From: Allomyces arbusculus
Taxonomy: Eukaryota > Blastocladiomycota > Blastocladiomycetes > Blastocladiales > Blastocladiaceae
Length of the DNA: 64,000 bases
Direction: 5' to 3'
Assembly: GCA_027604705.1 (NCBI GenBank)
Contig: JADHYV010000004.1
Coordinates: forward strand, 310,001 to 374,000
Positions 1 through 11,111 of this stretch are shown one piece after another; position 1 is the stretch's first letter; each line of letters starts with the position of its first letter. The position numbers and the translations under genes are program-made. The notes under the pieces are model-generated. The model was given only the letters and a program-made list of their open reading frames with translations, was not told where the DNA came from and did no database searches.

Positions 1-658
1 GGAGGGCGAGGAGGTGGGGCACAGCGTAACGGACGCGATGTGGCGCGCGAGAGAGGGGCCGGAGGACGGGGACGGGGTAAAGGTGATGGTTGCGACGACG
101 GCGAGCGCCGGGATGGCGATCTGAATAGGAGGATTTATGATCAGTGACGAGAACGAACGGGTCGCAAATACTAAAACGCACCTCCATCTGCTTGTCGTTC
201 ATGGCGACCACCGTCACAGCGGGCGGCGCCGGTTGCTGCACGCCCGCAGTATCAACATGAGCATCATTTTGCGTGGTAGCCGAACCGTCGTGACCATTTG
301 TCGGCGTCGTTTGCTCTTGAGCTCTTGGTGCAGGTGCCGTGCCGCGACTCGAGCCGCCAGTTGGAGCGACCGCGGCTGCCGCACCAACAAGGTCGAGCAG
401 CGTCACGATCGATTCATGGTGCGCGCGAATTGCGGCCGCGTCGCCCTGCCGAACAATGCCGGGAATGCCCCACATGAGCGTGCGCAGGTCGTGGAGCGAT
501 TGGATCAGGTCATCGCGCGAGGCCGGTGGGCGTGGGGCTGGACGTGGGCGCGCGGCGGGCGGCAGGGACGGGGCCACTGGCGCTCCGGACAGTGCGGCAG
601 GTCCCGAGCGTGTTGGTAGCGGTGCCGAAGCGGTGGTGGTCGAGTTTGGAGCGGTCAT
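1..658 (-). CDS. Hypothetical protein, 5' part only (gene runs off the window start)
   Basis: Two exons can be read: 658-182 (159 codons, from an ATG) and 120 to the window edge, joined in phase by a 61-nt GT-AG intron. Third codon positions are mostly G or C, as in the recognised neighbours. The N-terminus is Ala/Pro/Thr-rich and probably disordered. It is followed by a predicted helical stretch of about 45 residues (DDLIQSLHDLRTLMWGIPG and onward), then another low-complexity linker. The second exon encodes a more hydrophobic segment (IAIPALAVVATITF). I do not recognise the family. The gene is divergent from the CNNM gene with about 160 bp between start codons, so they probably share a promoter. 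The C-terminal part lies outside the window. Confidence 0.6.
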   Translation of the reverse strand, partial: MTAPNSTTTASAPLPTRSGPAALSGAPVAPSLPPAARPRPAPRPPASRDDLIQSLHDLRTLMWGIPGIVRQGDAAAIRAHHESIVTLLDLVGAAAAVAPTGGSSRGTAPAPRAQEQTTPTNGHDGSATTQNDAHVDTAGVQQPAPPAVTVVAMNDKQMEVRFSICDPFVLVTDHKSSYSDRHPGARRRRNHHLYPVPVLRPLSRAPHRVRYAVPHLLAL

Positions 659-820
659 GATGGTCGTGTCGCCGCCAAGTGCCACGCTCACGTTTTCTCG
701 GTTTGCGGGAAGTACCGCGTTTCCCGGCCCTATCCTTTTTCTCCCTGGCTTGATCAGTACATATTTGCAAGAGAGGACAAGAACAAACCTCCAACCCAAC
801 CTCGACGTTGAACCTGCAGC

Positions 821-2985
821 ATGACGCGGCCGCCAATAACGTCCACCATGTCGCACGCGCGCCGCCCTATGTCGCGGAAATTGCACGCCGCCGTCGCCAT
901 TACCGCCGCGCTTCTTGCGCTCTTGGTCGCGACCGCGCACGCGTTTGCCGCCCCCGCCCATTCCAGTCACGGCGATTACGCCGCTCACGGCGGCGCGGTC
1001 CATGCTGCGAGCAAAGGCGGCATCGACGATGACGATATTCCGCCGTATTCGCGCGATTTTTACTTCATGCTGGGCGTGATCGTCGTGCTCGTGCTGGCTG
1101 GCGGCCTGTTTGCCGGTATGCCCTCTGCTCGTCTGGTGGAGAGGGAACGGAACAATCGTCAGGATATGCTTGCGTTGATTTGGTGATCATAGGCCTCACG
1201 CTGGGCCTGCTGTCGCTCGACTTGATGTCGCTCGAGGTCCTTGGTTCGTATTTATCCGTTGCTGTTCTTGTTGGTAGTTTCTTTCAATTCGTTGCGGCTG
1301 ATCACATACCTTATTTGGGCAACACAGAGCAATCGGGCCAGGAAAAGGAACGCATCTACGCGAGAAAAATCAAGCCGATCCGCAAGCAGGGCCATTGGCT
1401 GCTCGTGACACTGCTGCTCGCCAATGTCATTGTCAACGAGACGCTGCCCATTCTCACCGACTCGATCTGGGGCGGCGGGTGGCCCGCTGTCGTCATTTCC
1501 ACGACCTTGATTGTAATTTTCGGCGAGTACGTCGCATTTGTCTGCCAGTCCCGTGGCCACGTGTGCATCAGATTCTGACGTGCCGATTGCATGGCCAGAA
1601 TTATCCCGCAAGCCGTATGCTCGCGCTACGGGCTCGCTGTCGGCGCCAACTGTGCGTGGTTTGTGCGCGCGTTGATGTGGATCCTGTCGCCCATTGTACG
1701 TTTTAGCTTGGACCTCGCGCTCACGTTGCCAAGATACTAAACAAACGCATTGCTCGTCTCTAGGCGTACCCGATCAGCAAGCTGCTCGACTGGATTCTGG
1801 GCGAGACCGAGGGCATGACCTACAAGCGCGCCGGTAACTACCCATTGCGTCCGGACGACGCATTGCTCATCATCAATATCCTGATCCGTTTCTGTCCCTC
1901 CTATCCCCTTTTGCGATTCTCCTGCCACCAGAACTCAAAGCGCTCGTCTCGCTGCACGAGCAATCCGAGGCGCACTTTGGCCCGCTGACCAACGACGAAG
2001 TCACGATCATCCAAGCCGTGCTCGACTTGCGCGACAAGGACGTGCAGTCGATCATGACGCCGCTCGAGGCCACCTACATGGTCGAGTGGGACCAAGTCCT
2101 CGACGAGCGCAAGGTGCACGAACTCGTCGAAAAGGGTCACTCTCGCGTACCCGTCTACGCCGGCTCGAACCGGAAAAACATTATCGGCATGCTTCTCGTC
2201 AAGAAACTTGTCACGTACGATCCGGCGAATGCTCTGAAAGTGCGCGACTTTGCGCACGCGATCATGCCCGTGCCCGTCCTCGCGCCCAACGTGGCGTGCT
2301 TTGACATTCTCAACTTGTTCCAGGAGGGGCGGTCGCATATGGCCGTGGTCGTGAACGATGACGAGGAGCGGATTCATGCAGCCGCATTGGCCACTTCCGA
2401 CCCGTACTCGCGCCCGGTCCTCAACGTGCTCGGGATCGTCACGCTCGAGGACGTGATTGAGGAGCTGATTGGCGAGGAAATCATTGACGGTACGTCCTGC
2501 TCCGCTCGCCTCACGTCCACAATTCGCGTTCTCACCACTACCTTTCGCAACCCCCTACAGAAACCGACGTTTACGTCGACATGCGCCGGCAAGTCCCCGT
2601 CCCGCGTCGATTCAAGTCCCCCCGAATCCCCGCGTCTGCAGCACCCGGCACCCCTCGACTTACGGGCTCCACAACCCCGCGGCTCACCGGCACCAACGGT
2701 GCAATGACCCCACGTCTCACGCCTCGACTCGCACCGACGCCCACGTCGGACCTGCTCGTCCCGCGCGGGCCACGGCGGTCGCGGTCGACCTTGGACGCGC
2801 TTGCCGGATCGAGTCCGCCGCGTGCTGGCATGCGGATTGCGGCAGCCGGGCCGGCAGCGCCGCGGAAACAGACACGCAGTAGTGGATTGAGCGTGCGCGC
2901 GGACGGTGGAGAGAGTGGCGGCGAGGACGATTCGAGTGTGCGTGGGCAGGGCGAGGATGAGAAGACGCCTTTGTTGCGCGGATAG
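821..2985 (+). CDS. CNNM/Mam3-family membrane protein (DUF21 plus CBS pair)
   Basis: Seven exons (821-1115, 1193-1243, 1328-1526, 1599-1695, 1764-1833, 1932-2489, 2561-2985) join in frame to 564 residues. The order is: hydrophobic N-terminal segment of signal or anchor type; membrane-embedded DUF21 region beginning near residue 85 ([16 protein letters not shown], then the family signature LTLGLLSLD) with further helices; a CBS-domain pair ([43 protein letters not shown]); and the ETDVYVD motif typical of eukaryotic CNNM/Mam3 proteins. The tail is Arg/Pro/Ser-rich and probably disordered. CNNM proteins act in divalent-cation (Mg2+/Mn2+) handling; yeast Mam3 is vacuolar. Assignment to the family is firm; substrate and membrane are inferred. 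The start is the first in-frame ATG; a second lies 27 nt downstream. Confidence 0.9.
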
Positions 2986-3961
2986 TGGAGTTGGATCAGA
3001 TAGGGTTGCGATGGTACGCGCGTGCACACACATGGGATTGGCCGCGCGGAGGGTGTGGCGGGGTGGAGAATATTTGCATGGTAACTAATTTTTTCGCACA
3101 ATGGATGGACCAAGGGGGAGCATACTGCGGTAGGGACGAGGGAGATGGACGGATTGTTGCTCGACAGTTTCCCTCTCACCAAAATGAAAATGACCTGCTG
3201 AGAGAACAGTACAAAGCAGGGCAGCACGAAAGGAATCCGATTCAAAGAAACTCGTACTCTCGTGCACATCCCAAACGATTTACAAAAGAAACAGCAAACA
3301 CGACACGAGCACAAACAAAACGAGCAAGAAAGGCACGACCGGAAACACAAACACCGCGCGACAGAAATCAAATCTCGCAGCACAGCAGCGCATTTTATCG
3401 CGCAAAACAATGCACACACTCGTCGCTGCTTTGCTCAATGTAACCGTAGAAAGAGTACAAGATTCCAAATCCGGGCGCTGTTCGCCGACCTGTCGTGCGT
3501 GCGATTACTAGCAGCAGCCAGCGAGCCCGACCAGCCAGACTATGATTGGTTAATTTTCCGTGTCACAGCGCTTGGGTGGAGAGTATCCGTAACTTTATCG
3601 AGGTTAATTTCGTGCGGTGTGCTGACGTCGGGGTGGCTGATTGTCGCGCAGTTTGCTGTCGTGGTGGCGAACGCGACCACATGTATACTCGATTTAAATT
3701 GAGACCAAAGATGGCCTACAACACCAGGAAGTTCTTGCCGCAACATGGCCGGTGTCTTTCACAATATCTTCGCCTTGTGCCATCGATCTACAAGACGTCG
3801 GTTCATGAACGAGCGGGGACCAGTCTGCAAAATGATCGTTTACATTCTATTGCCGATCACCGTTACAATCGATTGGGATGCTCCGGATTGTCTGCCGCCA
3901 TGAACAAGCTGCTTTGATATTTACAGCAATGCGAACGCAAATCCCCGTGCGAGCATGGTGC
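2986..3961. other. Intergenic region, no gene recognised
   Basis: About 1 kb between the convergent ends of the CNNM gene and the small minus-strand gene. It is less GC-rich than the flanking exons, with A-rich patches around 3180-3380. A plus-strand reading of about 69 codons from an ATG at 3711 has no third-position GC preference and no recognisable motif. I see no RNA gene or repeat. Confidence 0.5.
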
Positions 3962-4930
3962 TCACTTCGACGAGTCCCTGCTGTCAAGAGCTCTGCGGAT
4001 CAGGTGCGCATCTTTCTCCTCCTTGGCCTGCTGCTGGTGGACCGCCTTTTCCTTATCGGACATGACCATCCATCCTCTCCCGCGTGCTGCACAGCCCTGT
4101 CATGTCCTTTTGAACTTCAGTGGGCAACGACGAGCGCACCTCCATCATGAAGATCTGGAACAAGTTCATGAGCTTTCGCACCTTCTCCTGAGCTGCTTTG
4201 CGAGCCTACTCGCGGGGCGGATACCAAGCCGTGGTCATGGTCATCAAAGGGTTCCAGTGGCGGAACACAACCAACACCTCGTACCGGGTTAGCCTTTTTA
4301 GACAAGGTCACGCATAGCTACTTTCCAATCGCGCGCCGCATGCTGCTCGGCCGTGTAGGTCGACCGGTACCACTCCATGTCAATCTCGTACTGGGTCCAG
4401 AGCGTCACAAACTCGCGCTCGTACTTTTCCTGTTCTGTGAAAGAGATCGGCACAGATCCATACAGCGGGTCAATCCGAATTCGCGCAGCAAACATCTGGG
4501 TAAAGCACCAGCGTCGGCAGCTCGTGACGCGGCGGCCAGCACACGGCCAAGGTATATACGCACGTTCAGGCGTGAGTTTCGCCCAACGTTGGGGCAGGCG
4601 CTGGTTGAGCCAATCGTGAGGAAGCAGCACATCGGGAGGCTGTAAATCGGCTTGGTCTCGGGAGAAATGACCATATGGGCTCTTCCTTTTGTGTCAACGG
4701 ATGAGCAGCTTGCTGTTAGGGTCACAATTTTGCTATGCCCAGGACAAGGAAGGCACGCGCACCAGTGGCCGCTTGGGCGGTTCCGGTGCCGGAACGGCGG
4801 TAGACGACAACACACGCAGCGAGCAGGAGAAGAACAGAGGGACGGAAGCGAGCTTGATGTTGGTGTGCAAATTGGCCGCTGCGGGGCGTATGCCCGCCTG
4901 GAACATCATGGCGGCCTTTAGCGTGTGCAT
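3962..4930 (-). CDS. Unresolved small intron-containing gene, possibly mitochondrial ribosomal protein (mL40-like)
   Basis: A minus-strand gene is supported by third-position GC and by in-phase splicing of its 3' half. The first exon starts with an ATG at 4930 and reads MHTLKAAMMFQAGIRPAAA, which looks like a mitochondrial targeting sequence. A central exon begins MFAARIRIDPLYG and continues VPISFTEQEKYEREFVTLW, followed by an aromatic, charged helix. Two further exons add a basic coiled-coil-like tail ending near SDKEKAVHQQQAKEEKDAH, with stop at 3964-3962. The pattern P-x-x-FTE-x-E with a W-x-x-Y-x-x-E helix recalls the mL40 core, but only loosely. The segment between the first and central exons (about 4500-4740) can be read in two frames and I could not settle it. 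It may be wrongly spliced here, contain a sequence error, or be decaying. Confidence 0.4.
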
Positions 4931-5109
4931 GGTGGCAAGCTGGACGCGCTGGACGTGGTTGGTTGACGGTCGACATGACAACACGGGAAGATTGAGCGTA
5001 GGAAGCGAGGTGGAACAGGAGTGGACAGATTTCGGCCAGCACCTCAGCCTTTCATGCTCGTGCATGCAAGAAGCCAATCCAGCACAAATGAATGTCTGAC
5101 CAGACTCGT

Positions 5110-5124
5110 GGGGGGGGGGGGGGG
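5110..5124. repeat. Poly-G run of 15
   Basis: A mononucleotide G tract in the spacer between the ribokinase gene and the small gene on the same strand. Its length is likely to be unreliable in short-read assemblies. Confidence 0.9.
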
Positions 5125-5200
5125 TTGGTGTTTTGATCGACACATACACTCCCGACTTACCGAGAATGGAATAAATCACGCCCTGGACCATCCACCGAAC

Positions 5201-6370
5201 CTAGCCCTGAATCCGCGCAATGACGGCCTCGTGCGTCGGAATGCTCGCCATGGCCCCATGCCCTTCGCACGCCATGGCCGCGGCCGCCGTGGCGACGCGC
5301 ACGCACTCGAGAGCCTCCGTGCGCACCGACTCGGGCATGGGTGGCGCGACATAGCTCGCCACGTCCTTCTCCACCTCGGACCGTACGCGCACGCCACGAC
5401 GTGCGAGACCGCCGACGAGGTACCCAACACACGTGTCACCAGCCCCAGTCGTATCGACGGGCTTGATCGCAAGCGATGCGACGTGGTCAACTTGCAATCC
5501 GGATGCGGACCGGGTCACGACTGCGGCACCGCGCGGACCGAGCGTGACAACACCAACAGCGATTTGCGGGAACGCCGTCATGACGGCAGCAAGCCGCTCC
5601 ACAGCCTCGTCGGTCGAGGTAATGGAGGTCGCGGTGGGCAGGTTGTGCGCGAGCTCGACGGCCTCGCCCTCGTTCACCACCAGTACGTCGACGGCGCGCA
5701 GGTCGAATTGTTCGCGCAGCGTAGTCGAGCACGGGGCCGGGTTGAACACGACGTTGGCACCCGACGCGCGTGCGCGGAGCAAAAGCTCGGGTCCGTACGA
5801 GACTTCGTTTTGCAGCAGCGCGTAGTCCAAAGGGGTCATGCGGCTCAAAACAGTTGCAAGAGCGATGGGGGAGAGGGTCGCGTTGGCGCCGGCGTGCAGG
5901 ACAATTGCGTTTTCGCCCGCGGCAGAGAGCTGGATGATGGCGCGACCAGTGGGCTAGGTGGACAAGGACGAATCAGCTTAGTTCTGAGCAACCAAATCGC
6001 GTCGCGAAAGAGAGAAAGAATATCTATATCCATACCACGTCCGGGAGAACTGTCAAAAACTCAACATTGACGTGCCGCTGCGTCATCAAGTCGGCGACCC
6101 ACTGTCCGTCCATCCCGATAGCGCCAACATGGTAGATCTGATCAGGCTAAAATAGAGATTCGCGGTCAGAATGTAATTTTATGGCGCGGCCAAGGCCGAA
6201 GCAATTCGCACATGGGTTTGCGCAGCGGCCACGCTCTGATTTGCGCCCTTGCCACCCGGGAAAAGGTGCTTGCTCGTCGAGGCAATGGTCTGGCCAGGTC
6301 GAACAATATCCTCGACGCGGTAGACGTCGTCAATGTTGACGGAGCCGATAACAAAGACGCGTGAGGCCAT
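5201..6370 (-). CDS. Ribokinase (PfkB family)
   Basis: Three exons (6370-6212, 6146-6036, 5953-5201) give 340 residues, near the usual 300-340. The enzyme phosphorylates D-ribose to ribose-5-phosphate with ATP, feeding nucleotide synthesis and the pentose phosphate pathway in the cytosol. The N-terminus has the PfkB start (VFVIGSVNIDDVYRV) and the first signature GGKGANQSVAAAQ near residues 35-47. The ATP/anion-hole signature DTTGAGDTCVGYLVGG, with the catalytic Asp in GAGD, lies in the last exon. The substrate-contacting NPAP motif (VVFNPAPCS) and VNEGEA are also present. In-frame codons extend 5' to 6466 but without an upstream ATG, so the start at 6370 is preferred. The gene is divergent from the stathmin-like gene, 489 bp apart. 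Confidence 0.93.
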
Positions 6371-6859
6371 TGCAGCTGTCGTTGGAAATGATTGAATTGC
6401 TGCTGAAGCTGCTGGTGTCGGTGGCTCGCGCGCACGAAAGACACCGTTCGACGTTGAAGAGATCACCGTGGCCCAAACGTTGATGCCGGCGTCAAGGTTG
6501 ACCAGGATCTGAAGACGAAGAAGCTGTTGCTCAAGTCGGTCCGTCTTGTCTGCGGATGTGATCCGCCGTGGCGTGTGGCGGCTCGCAACACGTGGATCTG
6601 TGGTGACCGCGTCTTCATGTCCAAACGCGTTTTTTGTAGCTCATCGCGCTGCCTTCCTTGACGCGAACCGCCACCGCACTTTGGCTGCCACCGGCATCAC
6701 GCGCAACGCAAGGCCCCCCGCACGCGACACGCTCGACCCCGTCTCGACCCCCGCGCACCGTGCATTCCCGGCCCCGTTCCCATCCGCCGCGCACTTCGGC
6801 CCGCCGCAAACTGCGCGCAGACCCACTGTCAACCGCACGCCACGCCCGACTCGCCCGCC
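6371..6859. promoter_or_regulatory. Divergent intergenic region between ribokinase and stathmin-like genes
   Basis: 489 bp between two start codons facing away from each other, so both core promoters must lie here. I see no TATA box of the type found before the repeat genes at 46.9 and 50.7 kb. Confidence 0.45.
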
Positions 6860-7912
6860 ATGAGCGCCAACGCTACCGACGCACCGATCGACCCCACCAG
6901 CACCGACACCGACATGCTGTGCGCCGACAAGAAGCCCGTTGCGTTTGAAGTCGACATCAAGGACCCGGTGCGTCGCGGCAAAATGCTGGTCGCGGCGCGA
7001 GTCGCGCGTTGTCAAGTCCGAGATGGTCGGGCACTGATCGTGTGCTTTTCGGTGCATTCAACAGGCCAATGCCGCGGCACCCATGAAGGTCGTGAAGCGT
7101 TTCGAGGATGTGCAGGCCGAGCTCGAGGATCGCCGCAAGTACGTGCCTTATGGTTGCTCCTGGACAATCGCGCGAGGCTCGAACTCACTGACCCCCTACG
7201 GACCCACTTTGATGTAGCATTTCCAAGGAGGAGATTGCGCAGCGTCTTGAGGCCGCCGAGGCGCGCCGCCAGGAGCTGGCCGAGTCGAAACTGCGGTTCG
7301 CCAAGGAGGACGTGCAGAAAGTGAAGCAGATTTCCGAGGCCATCGACACGCTCGAGGGACTGCAGGCCGCCGAAAAGGGTACATTGTGTTTTGTCTTTTT
7401 TCATGCAGCCACTGTTCTCAGTTTCTCATCGTTCTCGCGTCACTTTTATAGCCAAGCTTATCGAGGAGAAGCTAGAGCAGGCTGCGCTGCGCGCTGAGGA
7501 GCAGCTGCGTGACCGGCAAAAGAAGCTCGAGTCGCAGCACCGCGAGGTCGAGCAGCGGCGCACGCGGCAGGCGTCGGGCTCGGGGTCCGACGAGGAGACG
7601 CAGGCGCGACTTGAAGCCGCCGAGCAGCGCCGCAAGCAGCTCGAGGAGGAGCGGCTCGCCAAGCTGCGCGATAACGAGCGCCGTGCCGAGGAGGCCGCAC
7701 GCCGGCGCCAAGAGGTCGGCGTCGCGCTCGAAGACGTGCAGTCGAAGCTCGACGCGGCCGAGCTGCGCCGCAAGCAGATCGAGGAGGAGCGCGCCGCCAA
7801 GATCAAGGCATCGCTCGAGCACGTCGACACTGTGCGCCGCCGGCGTGCCGAGTCGATTGGTGCCAGCGGCGAGCAGCTGAATGAGACGACTGGCGAGGGG
7901 CCCGAGGAGTAA
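6860..7912 (+). CDS. Stathmin-domain protein with a duplicated helical repeat
   Basis: Four exons (6860-6967, 7065-7138, 7218-7378, 7452-7912) join in phase to 267 residues. Residues 26-36 (KPVAFEVDIKD) resemble the N-terminal cap strand of stathmins (AFELILSP). After a short linker comes EEIAQRLEAAEARRQELAES, closely matching the first tubulin-binding helix of animal stathmin (LEEIQKKLEAAEERRKS). The long charged helix continues and includes KLIEEKLEQAALRAEE, which parallels the EEKLTHKMEANKENRE stretch. The C-terminal third repeats the unit twice (ARLEAAEQRRKQLEEERLAK; SKLDAAELRRKQIEEERAAK). Stathmins bind two tubulin heterodimers and promote microtubule disassembly. The order of cap strand and helix favours a true stathmin over a generic coiled coil, but any long Glu/Arg helix can mimic part of this. 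Function in this organism is inferred. Confidence 0.72.
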
Positions 7913-8666
7913 TTTGAGGGTCGTGACCGCCGACAGCAAGAGGAGGCGCGTTGGTTGCGCTCCACCCGAAACGAGCGGTCGCTTGGTGCCGGTTCTCGGC
8001 GCAAAGAAGGCTCGGCTCGTGCTGTTGGCCGGCCTGACGTAATTTTGTCCTCTTTCTTCGTATCCTTATTTGATCCCGCCCACCTGCCCCGTCATTCCAT
8101 TTCACACTACCCTTCTGCGACGTTGATTCCGGTCTACATGTTTCCCGCAACAGCGAGCGCCAGATCCTCGCTGTCCTTTTGAACAATGATCCTTTCATTT
8201 CAATGCAGAATGGAACCACAAGCGACAGCCGACGACAGAGATGACAGAGCCGACAGAGACGACAGTCAACTAGAGGACGTTTTGCTGCCTTACGGATTTC
8301 TCTGGCAGGGGCGGCGACGCGTGGGCGGTGGGAGGGTTTGGTCGTCACGCGAGCGCGTCCATAGTCTTCGCTTCATTCCCATTTCCCACTGCGCAAGCCA
8401 ATCTGCGCACAAACGCGTCGTCGACGACGACGTCGTCAACCCCAGAGTCCTGACCTGTCACTTTCCCGCCCACATCCACGTTTCCGCTCTCCCTGGCCTG
8501 GCCTCTCGTCTTTCTCTCTGCCGGACACACCAGAGATCTTCTCTCTCCACGAGCTCGACGACGACCTTCCTCGACAACGCGCAAATCGCCGCAACCGCCA
8601 ACACTTCCAGCTTTCCAACCCTCCAAGAACACCCGCCAAGTCGTCATCCCCACCACCACCACCACC
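7913..8666. other. Intergenic region, no gene recognised
   Basis: About 750 bp between the stathmin-like stop and the URC1 start, holding the 3' flank of the former and the promoter and 5' UTR of the latter. A CACCAC microrepeat lies directly before the URC1 ATG. Open frames here show no family motif. Confidence 0.45.
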
Positions 8667-9986
8667 ATGTCGACGACCAACGAGCAGGGAGCGGCCCTGT
8701 CTCAGCAAGCCATGCTCGAGGCCATTCTCGACACGGTCAAGGGCCTGCGGCTCGATTACGACACGCTCAACACCAAGGTCCGCGTTCAATCACGCCGTCA
8801 CATCGATTTTTGAATCCATGGATTTCGATCTAACTCGAACTACGTGTTCTATGCGGATTCCGCTTAGATGAACCGTCTCGAGGCGCTGACGAGCACGCCC
8901 AATCTCGCGGCCGTCGAGTCGCGACGCGAACGCACCAACAGTACGATCTGTTTGCTTTGTTGTACTAGCTCCCCCGACGTCTCGGCATCCGTGCACACAA
9001 AGAGCTGACATACCTTCGAACCGTGACGTAGCCGACTCGCCGACCGTTTCGGACAGCGGCATGGCCCTGCACTCGCCCGACTCGGCCGTCGCGCCCGCGT
9101 CCCCTGTCAGGTCGCCGACCACGTCCATGTCGACGCGGCACTCGCTCTCGACGGGCTCGCCCTACACGTCGCGCGTCGTCCTAACCACGTACCCCGGCCA
9201 GGCGGGGATCAAGCCGACCAAGCTTGACTGGGGCAATCCTGGTACGTATCCCCGCACGCAGCGCGCAGTTGACCAGAGTTTGACCCCTCCTCGACGCATT
9301 CTAATGCAAAATATGTTCCTCTCATCGCTAGACCCGAAACAGCGCGGTCCCGTCATCGCGTCGCGCAACCCGACCTCCATTGGCCTGCGCAATGCGATCG
9401 GCGCGCACGGCGGTTCCTACTGCATCTACCACGCGCTCTCGGTCGCGATCGGAGCTCTCCCAGCGACGCACCGCCCAGACCTCGAGAACACGGAGCCGCC
9501 CGTCAAGATTGGCCCGCACCCCCAGTGGGCCGACCCGACCAAGCTCGTATCGATGGACCCGTTTGGTCATCTCGTCCAGCAGCACTTCAAGGCCCAGATT
9601 GACGCTGGGCTCGATATTCGCCCGTCAATTGCCGTGACCAAGGCGCACATGCAATTGCCGGAGATTGCCGAGGCTGTGCGCAAGGGCCGGTTGCCCATCG
9701 ACGGCAAGATTGTAATCAACGACCAGGGGGATATCAAGGTCACCAAGGCGGCTGTCGAGCCCGTTTGGTACTTGCCGGGCGTGGCCGCGCGGTTTGGGAT
9801 TGATGAGGCCGTTCTGCGTCGGTGCATTTTGTGCGTCTTTCCCCATTTGCTCCGAATGCCGGTTTTCGACGAGCTTGTGTCTGACAATCAATTTTAGCGA
9901 GGACACGGGCGGCATGTACCCGGAGCTCATCACGCGTCCGGACCTCAAGGTGTTCCTGGTACGGCTCGGATTCACTACATGCCCCC

Positions 9987-10018
<32 letters not shown>

Positions 10019-10847
10019 NNNNNNNNNNTTTTTTTTTTCGCTGATAGCGCGAAATTCATCTTTTTGTGCCCCGTAGCCTCCGATTGGCGGTCTCACCGTC
10101 TATATCTTTGGTCCCGTCGAGAACATGTCCGACCCGATCAAGAAGCTGACGTTGCGCGTTCACGTACGCTCCCGGCAAGGTCATGGCAATCCCGATCGGC
10201 ACTATTTCTGACCTTCTCCACCCGATCATTAGGACGAGTGTAACGGATCCGACGTGTTTGGGTCCGACATTTGCACGTGCCGCCCGTACTTGATGTACGG
10301 TATCGAGGAGGCCGTCAAGACGGCGCAGCAGGGAGGCAGTGGCGTCATTGTCTACTTCCGCAAGGAAGGGCGCGCGCTCGGCGAGATCACTAAGTACCTA
10401 GTCTACAATGTCCGTACCCGCCAGGCCTGTCCCCCGCACCTGTGTCCTTTGGCGATTAACTCCTGCCCTCCACCCAATGAAAAACAGGCGCGCAAGCGGT
10501 CGCAGGACAAGGCCTCCGAGTACTTTCAGCGCACTGAGAACGTGGCGGGCGTCAAGGACGCCCGGTTCCAGGCGCTCATGCCGGACGTGCTGCACTGGCT
10601 CGGCATCACCAAGATCGATCGCATGATGTCCATGTCGAACATGAAGTACGACGCGATTGTCGACGCTGGGATCGCGATCAAGGAACGGTGCGCGATCCCG
10701 GACGAGCTAATTCCGCCGGACAGTCGTGTCGAGATCGACGCCAAGATCGCCGCGGGGTACTTTACGGCGTCGGGCAAGGTGCCGGACGAAAAGGAGTTGC
10801 AGGCGGTGCAAGGGCGTACCTGGGAATGGGACGAGATTCAGCATTGA
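8667..10847 (+). CDS. URC1: Uracil catabolism protein 1 (GTP cyclohydrolase II-like)
   Basis: The start is an ATG at 8667 (MSTTNEQGAALSQQAMLEAI); the gene is spliced through several short introns to a stop at 10847. The body carries the URC1 signature YPGQAGIKP-KLDWGNP, then PVIASRNPTSIGLRNAIGAH, the GTP-cyclohydrolase-II-like metal site GSDICTCRPYLMYGIEEAV, the catalytic-region motif VIVYFRKEGRALGE and KYLVYNARKR. The C-terminus has the fungal-specific ALMPDVLHWLGITKIDR block. In Lachancea kluyveri, URC1 belongs to the URC pathway that degrades uracil; it is related to GTP cyclohydrolase II but acts in uracil breakdown. The N-terminal 40 residues form a helix, followed by a Ser/Pro-rich linker. 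A 10-base assembly gap falls within an intron and does not touch the coding sequence. Confidence 0.9.
9986..10038. other. Assembly gap flanked by poly-T, poly-A and poly-T runs
   Basis: Ten N bases (10019-10028) sit inside a URC1 intron between long homopolymers: a T tract followed directly by an A tract before the gap, and a T tract after it. The tracts are probably why assembly failed; the true length is unknown. Confidence 0.95.
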
Positions 10848-11111
10848 GGGCGGGCGGTCGCGTTTTGGGGGTGCGACGACACGCGAGAACGTGAAGCGGC
10901 CGGTTTTGTTCCATTCTTTTTGAGCGATTGAACGCGGTCGTTGGCCCACGATTTGCTTTGTTTTTTTCCTATTTTCAATCGCAACTCTTGACTTGATGCG
11001 CTCTCTCCAAACCATCCACAGCAAAACACGTTCACTCTTGGTCGAACATAACCTCCATCTCGCAATACAAGTCCGAGCCAAGTCGGATCCCCACCACCGA
11101 CTCCACCCTCA

